Of a DNA stretch of 7,186 nucleotides, positions 4,716 to 7,186 are shown piece by piece. Position 1 is the first letter of the stretch; every line of letters begins with the position of its first letter. The stretch covers positions 1-7,186 of the forward strand of contig CAYZTH010000031.1 in assembly GCA_964481435.1 (NCBI GenBank), in the 5' to 3' direction. Origin of the DNA: JAPLYB01 sp964481435 (GTDB lineage Archaea > Nanobdellota > Nanobdellia > Pacearchaeales > UBA284). Position numbers and translations under genes: made by a program. The notes beneath the pieces are model-generated. The model worked only from the letters and a program-made list of their open reading frames with translations, made no database searches and had not been told where the DNA came from.

Positions 4716-5672
4716 TTAATACCTGCTTAGTATCTTTAATAAGTACTCATAGGTTTTTTTGCTTTGTTCCAGCATGAATTGGTAGTATGCTTTTGTATTT
4801 CCTTCTTTTGATTTCTCTAAAAAGTTGAAATAAGATATTTTATTTTCCTTATAGATTATTATTGGAAAATATCCTCCGTTAATTAGAATTTTGTTCATAA
4901 TCAATCTTCCAGTTCTGCCATTGCAGTCTAAAAAGGGGTGTATAAATTCGTATCTCCTATGAAACTCGAACGCTAGAATCAAAGGATGAATCTTATCCTT
5001 ATTGTTTTTATACCATAACAACAATTTGCTTAATTCCCCTGCTACTTCTTCAGGAGAAGTTGTTGTTGAGTTGCCGATAATATTCTTTATTTTTTTAAAT
5101 CCTCGGGGATAGGGAATTTTGTTTTCCATATAAAGCCCGTTTGTCAGCAGGTGATACAGCTTCTTTATTGAAGAGGTATTAAATTTAAATGAATTTTTTA
5201 GATAATTGAATGCTATGATTGAATTTTTTACTTCCCTAACCTCATTCTTGTCTTTATATTTTGAGTTTCCTGTTTCAACTATCTGTCTGACTATCTCGGG
5301 AGGAATTTTTGAGCCCTCTATATTATTTGAGTTGAATATGAATTCCATTGCAAATTCACTATCAATGGGATCTGCGCGCTGTTTCCCCTCAATTAAGTTG
5401 TTTATCTCTATTGTTTTCTTCTCAATCTCCTCTGGAAGAGAAGCATTATAAGAAAGCAGGTCTTTTATGGGCTCTAAATATCTTTGTCTAAATTGGAATT
5501 CTTTGCCTGAAATTTCCTCGATATTGTCTAAAAGATATTTTTCCTTGGTTATCGCGTTGCTTACCTGACCGATATATTTCTTAATAACCAGCAGGTGCTT
5601 CATAAATGTGACCTTCTTTACAAAAGATAGATACACTTTTGATCCAACTTTCTTTTCTTCTAGATAGCTCAT
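4716..5672 (-). CDS. Fic-domain protein (probable AMPylator) with inhibitory motif
   Basis: The 318-residue protein has an N-terminal segment (1-60) of the Lys-rich beta type seen in archaeal Fic proteins. A helical part follows, with the inhibitory motif S-N-N-I-E-G (115-120), matching (S/T)xxxE(G/N). The Fic core comes next, with a flap region around YPRGFKKIKNIIG (188-200) and the active-site motif HPFLDCNGRTGRL (245-257). His245 is the expected catalytic base, Asp249 the metal ligand, and Asn251, Arg253 and Arg256 bind nucleotide phosphates. Fic enzymes transfer AMP to target proteins, and the inhibitory helix keeps them off by blocking ATP. The motif has Cys250 where Gly or Ala is usual. 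No C-terminal winged helix follows the core, so this is a short form. The start is supported by a TATA-like box 21-29 bases upstream. The gene lies between the truncated and intact nuclease copies, in the opposite orientation. Confidence 0.93.
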   Translation of the reverse strand: MSYLEEKKVGSKVYLSFVKKVTFMKHLLVIKKYIGQVSNAITKEKYLLDNIEEISGKEFQFRQRYLEPIKDLLSYNASLPEEIEKKTIEINNLIEGKQRADPIDSEFAMEFIFNSNNIEGSKIPPEIVRQIVETGNSKYKDKNEVREVKNSIIAFNYLKNSFKFNTSSIKKLYHLLTNGLYMENKIPYPRGFKKIKNIIGNSTTTSPEEVAGELSKLLLWYKNNKDKIHPLILAFEFHRRYEFIHPFLDCNGRTGRLIMNKILINGGYFPIIIYKENKISYFNFLEKSKEGNTKAYYQFMLEQSKKTYEYLLKILSRY

Positions 5673-5692
5673 GAAATATAGGGCACTTTATA

Positions 5693-5701
5693 GTTTAAAA
5701 A
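5693..5701 (-). promoter_or_regulatory. TATA-like box of the fic gene, abutting repeat R2
   Basis: On the minus strand the sequence reads TTTTTAAAC, 21-29 bases before the ATG at 5672. Three bases overlap the edge of R2, so the rest of R2 sits just upstream, where the BRE and activator or repressor contacts are expected. A protein bound to R2 would directly affect fic transcription. Confidence 0.5.
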
Positions 5702-5718
5702 TGTTACCTTTTTGGCAG
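5699..5718 (+). repeat. 20-base direct repeat R2, next to the fic promoter
   Basis: This copy is exact and is followed by GAA, as in R3 and R4. It lacks the downstream TAAGTGCG block that R1 and R4 share, so the 20-mer itself is the common unit. Confidence 0.85.
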
Positions 5719-5755
5719 GAACTATTTTTAGTTTTGCCCTATATAACCTATCATT

Positions 5756-5776
5756 AATGAACCTTTTTGGCAGGAA
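5756..5776 (+). repeat. Degenerate copy R3 of the 20-base repeat
   Basis: It reads AATGA then ACCTTTTTGGCAGGAA. It differs from the others by one missing base and one change near the left side, and it keeps the ACCTTTTTGGCAGGAA core. The missing base would shift any reading frame, so conservation here is of the DNA or RNA and not of a peptide. Confidence 0.7.
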
Positions 5777-5786
5777 AATCTAACAA

Positions 5787-5806
5787 AAATGTTACCTTTT
5801 TGGCAG
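5787..5806 (+). repeat. 20-base direct repeat R4, in the nuclease leader
   Basis: This copy is exact. Like R1, it is followed after 18 diverged bases by TAAGTGCG (5825-5832), so R1 and R4 belong to a longer shared block of 46 bases with about 38 matches. It lies 253 bases before the intact nuclease start. Confidence 0.85.
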
Positions 5807-5826
5807 GAAGAAGAAAGCAGGGGATA

Positions 5827-5985
5827 AGTGCGCACTAATGCTAAATAAAGCGCATTAATAAAAATTGCCAAGTGCCATCAGGCACAATCTTAGCAACATA
5901 ATAATTCAATGATAATAGATATAGGATATAACTTTCCCTTATTTTCGCAAGATTCTGTGACCGCACTCTTGCACGAGTCAGTTAA
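5827..5985 (+). other. Non-coding leader region with short inverted repeats
   Basis: I see no coding frame between the fic promoter repeats and the nuclease promoter. The stretch holds a palindrome AGTGCGCACT (5827-5836), a stem TAATGC/GCATTA (5836-5841 with 5852-5857), a hairpin GTGCC-ATCA-GGCAC (5872-5885), and a stem GCAAGA/TCTTGC (5947-5952 with 5967-5972). Each is short; together they suggest a structured or protein-bound region. A faint match to the GC-rich island at 4406-4440 (ACCGCA, then GCACG, then TCAG, here at 5960-5980) is compatible with both being diverged copies of one leader. Confidence 0.35.
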
Positions 5986-6003
5986 ACAAAAGTTTAAGCG
6001 AAA

Positions 6004-6013
6004 CTCTTAAAAG
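6004..6013 (+). promoter_or_regulatory. TATA-like box of the intact PD-(D/E)XK nuclease gene
   Basis: CTCTTAAAAG lies 29-38 bases before the ATG at 6042, the same distance as the matching box of the truncated copy. The mRNA would have either no leader or one of only a few bases. Confidence 0.5.
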
Positions 6014-6041
6014 AAACAAAAGAATATCATTTTCATACAAA

Positions 6042-6731
6042 ATGCCCCCTAACCCAACCCCAAAACAAACATTCAAACTCTCCCCATCCTCATTGAACCT
6101 GATGGAAGAATGTCCAAGATGTTTCTGGCTTCATTTTAATGGCAAGAAAAGACCAAGTGGCATATTCCCCAGTCTTCCCAGCGGCATGGACAAGATTCTC
6201 AAGATACACTTTGACAAATTCATGGAAAAAGGTATTCTTCCTCCTGAAATCCGAAAAACAGAGGAATGCAAAGGCTGTAAGTTATTCAATAACAAAGAGC
6301 TCTTAGATTTATGGAGAAACAACCGAAAAGGCCTTATGCTCAAAGATAAAGAAGGAAACATTCTAGGCGGAGCAATAGATAACCTCCTAATCAGAGGCAA
6401 AAAGCTGATTGTCCTAGATTACAAAACCCGAGGTTTTCCTCTAAAAGATGATACTCATGAACACTATCAAGCCCAGCTTGACATCTATAACTTCCTTCTG
6501 CGAAAGAACGGCTACGAAACCGAAGATTTCTCTTTTTTATTGTTCTATATACCAAAGCATGTTATGGAAACAGGAGAAGTTGTCTTTGATACACATTTAA
6601 TCAAGATGAAAGTAGATGTCAAAAATGCTGAGAAAATCTGGAAGAAGGCCCTCAAGATTTTGAACAGTCCCTGTCCCAAGAAGCATCATGAGAAGGTTTG
6701 CCCGTGGTGTGAGAACGTGGGGGAGGAGTGA
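6042..6731 (+). CDS. PD-(D/E)XK nuclease, Cas4/RecB-like, with cysteine pairs
   Basis: The 229-residue protein has the catalytic core of the RecB/Cas4-type PD-(D/E)XK nucleases: GAIDN (110-114, Asp113), VLDYKTR (124-130, Asp126 and Lys128), and the downstream QLDIY (145-149), matching the QxxxY motif. An N-terminal pair C24/C27 (ECPRC) and C-terminal C211, C220 and C223 could hold an iron-sulphur cluster, as in Cas4 and AddB, though here with an extra Cys and different spacing. A middle pair C76/C79 (ECKGC) may bind zinc. By family knowledge such proteins are DNA nucleases of repair, recombination or defence. It is free-standing, with no helicase, cas1 or cas2 in the window, so its process is unknown. 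The first 36 codons are duplicated at 4559. A second nuclease-fold gene follows after 6 bases, probably in one operon. Confidence 0.93.
   Translation: MPPNPTPKQTFKLSPSSLNLMEECPRCFWLHFNGKKRPSGIFPSLPSGMDKILKIHFDKFMEKGILPPEIRKTEECKGCKLFNNKELLDLWRNNRKGLMLKDKEGNILGGAIDNLLIRGKKLIVLDYKTRGFPLKDDTHEHYQAQLDIYNFLLRKNGYETEDFSFLLFYIPKHVMETGEVVFDTHLIKMKVDVKNAEKIWKKALKILNSPCPKKHHEKVCPWCENVGEE
6722..6728 (+). promoter_or_regulatory. Shine-Dalgarno site for the downstream nuclease-fold gene
   Basis: GGAGGAG lies about 10 bases before the ATG at 6738 and overlaps the last codons of the upstream gene. It is the clearest ribosome binding site in the window, and it fits an internal operon gene, in contrast to the leaderless first genes. 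Confidence 0.6.
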
Positions 6732-6737
6732 GAGAAA

Positions 6738-7186
6738 ATGGAGAAAACAAAAAGCAAAAACAAGGCACTAACGGGAATCGCAGGAGCACACTTTGTTGTT
6801 GCAGAAATGTCTAGGAAAGGATATATCGCTACAGTAACTTCTAGAAATACCGAAGGAGTAGACATTCTGGCTTCCAATCTAGATGGTTCTAAATTAGTTA
6901 GTATTCAGGTGAAAACAAGCTCAAACAAGTATAGTACCCGTAGCTGGATTCTTTCAAAAAAGCAGGAAAATGCATATTCAAAAAATCTATTTTATGTTTT
7001 CGTTGATTTAAATGGAGAAGATCAGATGCCAGATTTTTATATTATCCCAAGTGAAATTGTTGCAGATTACATAAAAAATATATATCCCGAAACAAAAAAA
7101 GGTCTTTCCGAAGATGAAAAGAAAAAAAGAAGAGAAAAAAGTGATTATAGGCTATATGAGATATACGATGATAAGATTGCTGAAAA
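6738..7186 (+). CDS. PD-(D/E)XK-like nuclease-fold protein, cut by the window end
   Basis: The frame is open from the ATG at 6738 to the last base (149 codons visible, no stop). The first helix GIAGAHFVVAEMSRKGY (13-29) carries Glu23. It is followed by GVDIL (40-44, Asp42) and VSIQVKT (54-60, Gln57 and Lys59). The order E, D, QxK is that of small PD-(D/E)XK folds such as Mrr-like and Holliday-resolvase-like proteins. SWILSKKQE (69-77), LFYVFVD (84-90) and PDFYIIPSEIV (98-108) follow. This pattern matches a widespread small family that databases often call hypothetical or, wrongly, aspartate ammonia-lyase. The visible C-terminal part (117-136) is highly charged. It lies 6 bases after the Cas4-like nuclease gene behind a GGAGG site, so the two are probably co-expressed. 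Its substrate and role are not known. Confidence 0.9.
   Translation, partial: MEKTKSKNKALTGIAGAHFVVAEMSRKGYIATVTSRNTEGVDILASNLDGSKLVSIQVKTSSNKYSTRSWILSKKQENAYSKNLFYVFVDLNGEDQMPDFYIIPSEIVADYIKNIYPETKKGLSEDEKKKRREKSDYRLYEIYDDKIAE

Noticed and set aside
4343..5806. CRISPR array made of the repeated 20-mer
   Set aside because: Starts are 1356, 57 and 31 bases apart, one copy is degenerate, and there are no uniform spacers or cas genes.
6131..6877. Minus-strand frames opposite the nuclease genes
   Set aside because: They are antisense to strongly supported coding sequence, have no promoter, and look like shadows.

Overview
The window looks like a piece of an AT-rich archaeal chromosome, most likely from a small-genome DPANN-type lineage (inference). 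No ribosomal or phylogenetic marker gene is present. The archaeal call rests on two things. Six start codons (at 829, 1384, 1486, 3032, 3125 and 5672) have a TATA-like box (TTTAAA/TTTTAAAG type) about 20-31 bases upstream and no Shine-Dalgarno site, which is the pattern of leaderless archaeal mRNAs. Several proteins also look like families I know mainly from archaea.

Left part (1-3600). It opens with a hairpin resembling the right end of an IS200/IS605-type element. Six ordinary-looking genes follow: a small protein with a weak resemblance to the Janus/Ocnus (phosphohistidine phosphatase) fold, a zinc-ribbon plus two-helix membrane protein, three proteins I do not recognise (154, 146 and 150 aa), and a clear FMN-dependent nitronate monooxygenase/FabK-like TIM barrel. 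Most have their own TATA box, and two pairs are divergent.

Right part (3600-7186). This is an accessory, rearranged region. A RelE/ParE-superfamily toxin and a winged-helix-like partner gene form a minus-strand pair with an ATGA overlap. Behind them lies a perfect 11-bp AT inverted repeat, then a GC-rich island that folds on paper into a long imperfect hairpin (candidate structured RNA). Next is a truncated 36-codon copy of the start of a PD-(D/E)XK nuclease gene, then a minus-strand Fic-domain gene carrying both an inhibitory motif and an active-site motif. A repeat-rich intergenic region leads to the intact PD-(D/E)XK (Cas4/RecB-like) nuclease gene. Six bases after it, behind a GGAGG site, begins a second nuclease-fold gene that runs off the window.

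The most interesting structure is the 4310-6150 segment. A 20-base repeat (AAATGTTACCTTTTTGGCAG) occurs three times exactly and once in degenerate form, always in the same orientation. One copy touches the fic promoter. Two others stand about 215 and 255 bases upstream of the two nuclease-gene starts and share a further downstream block. The two nuclease-gene starts are about 92% identical over 108 bases, and seven of the eight changed codons are synonymous, so copy A was probably a working gene that diverged under selection and was truncated later. Toxin-antitoxin, Fic and nuclease genes together suggest a stress/defence or mobile-module hotspot. That they act as one system is a hypothesis only.
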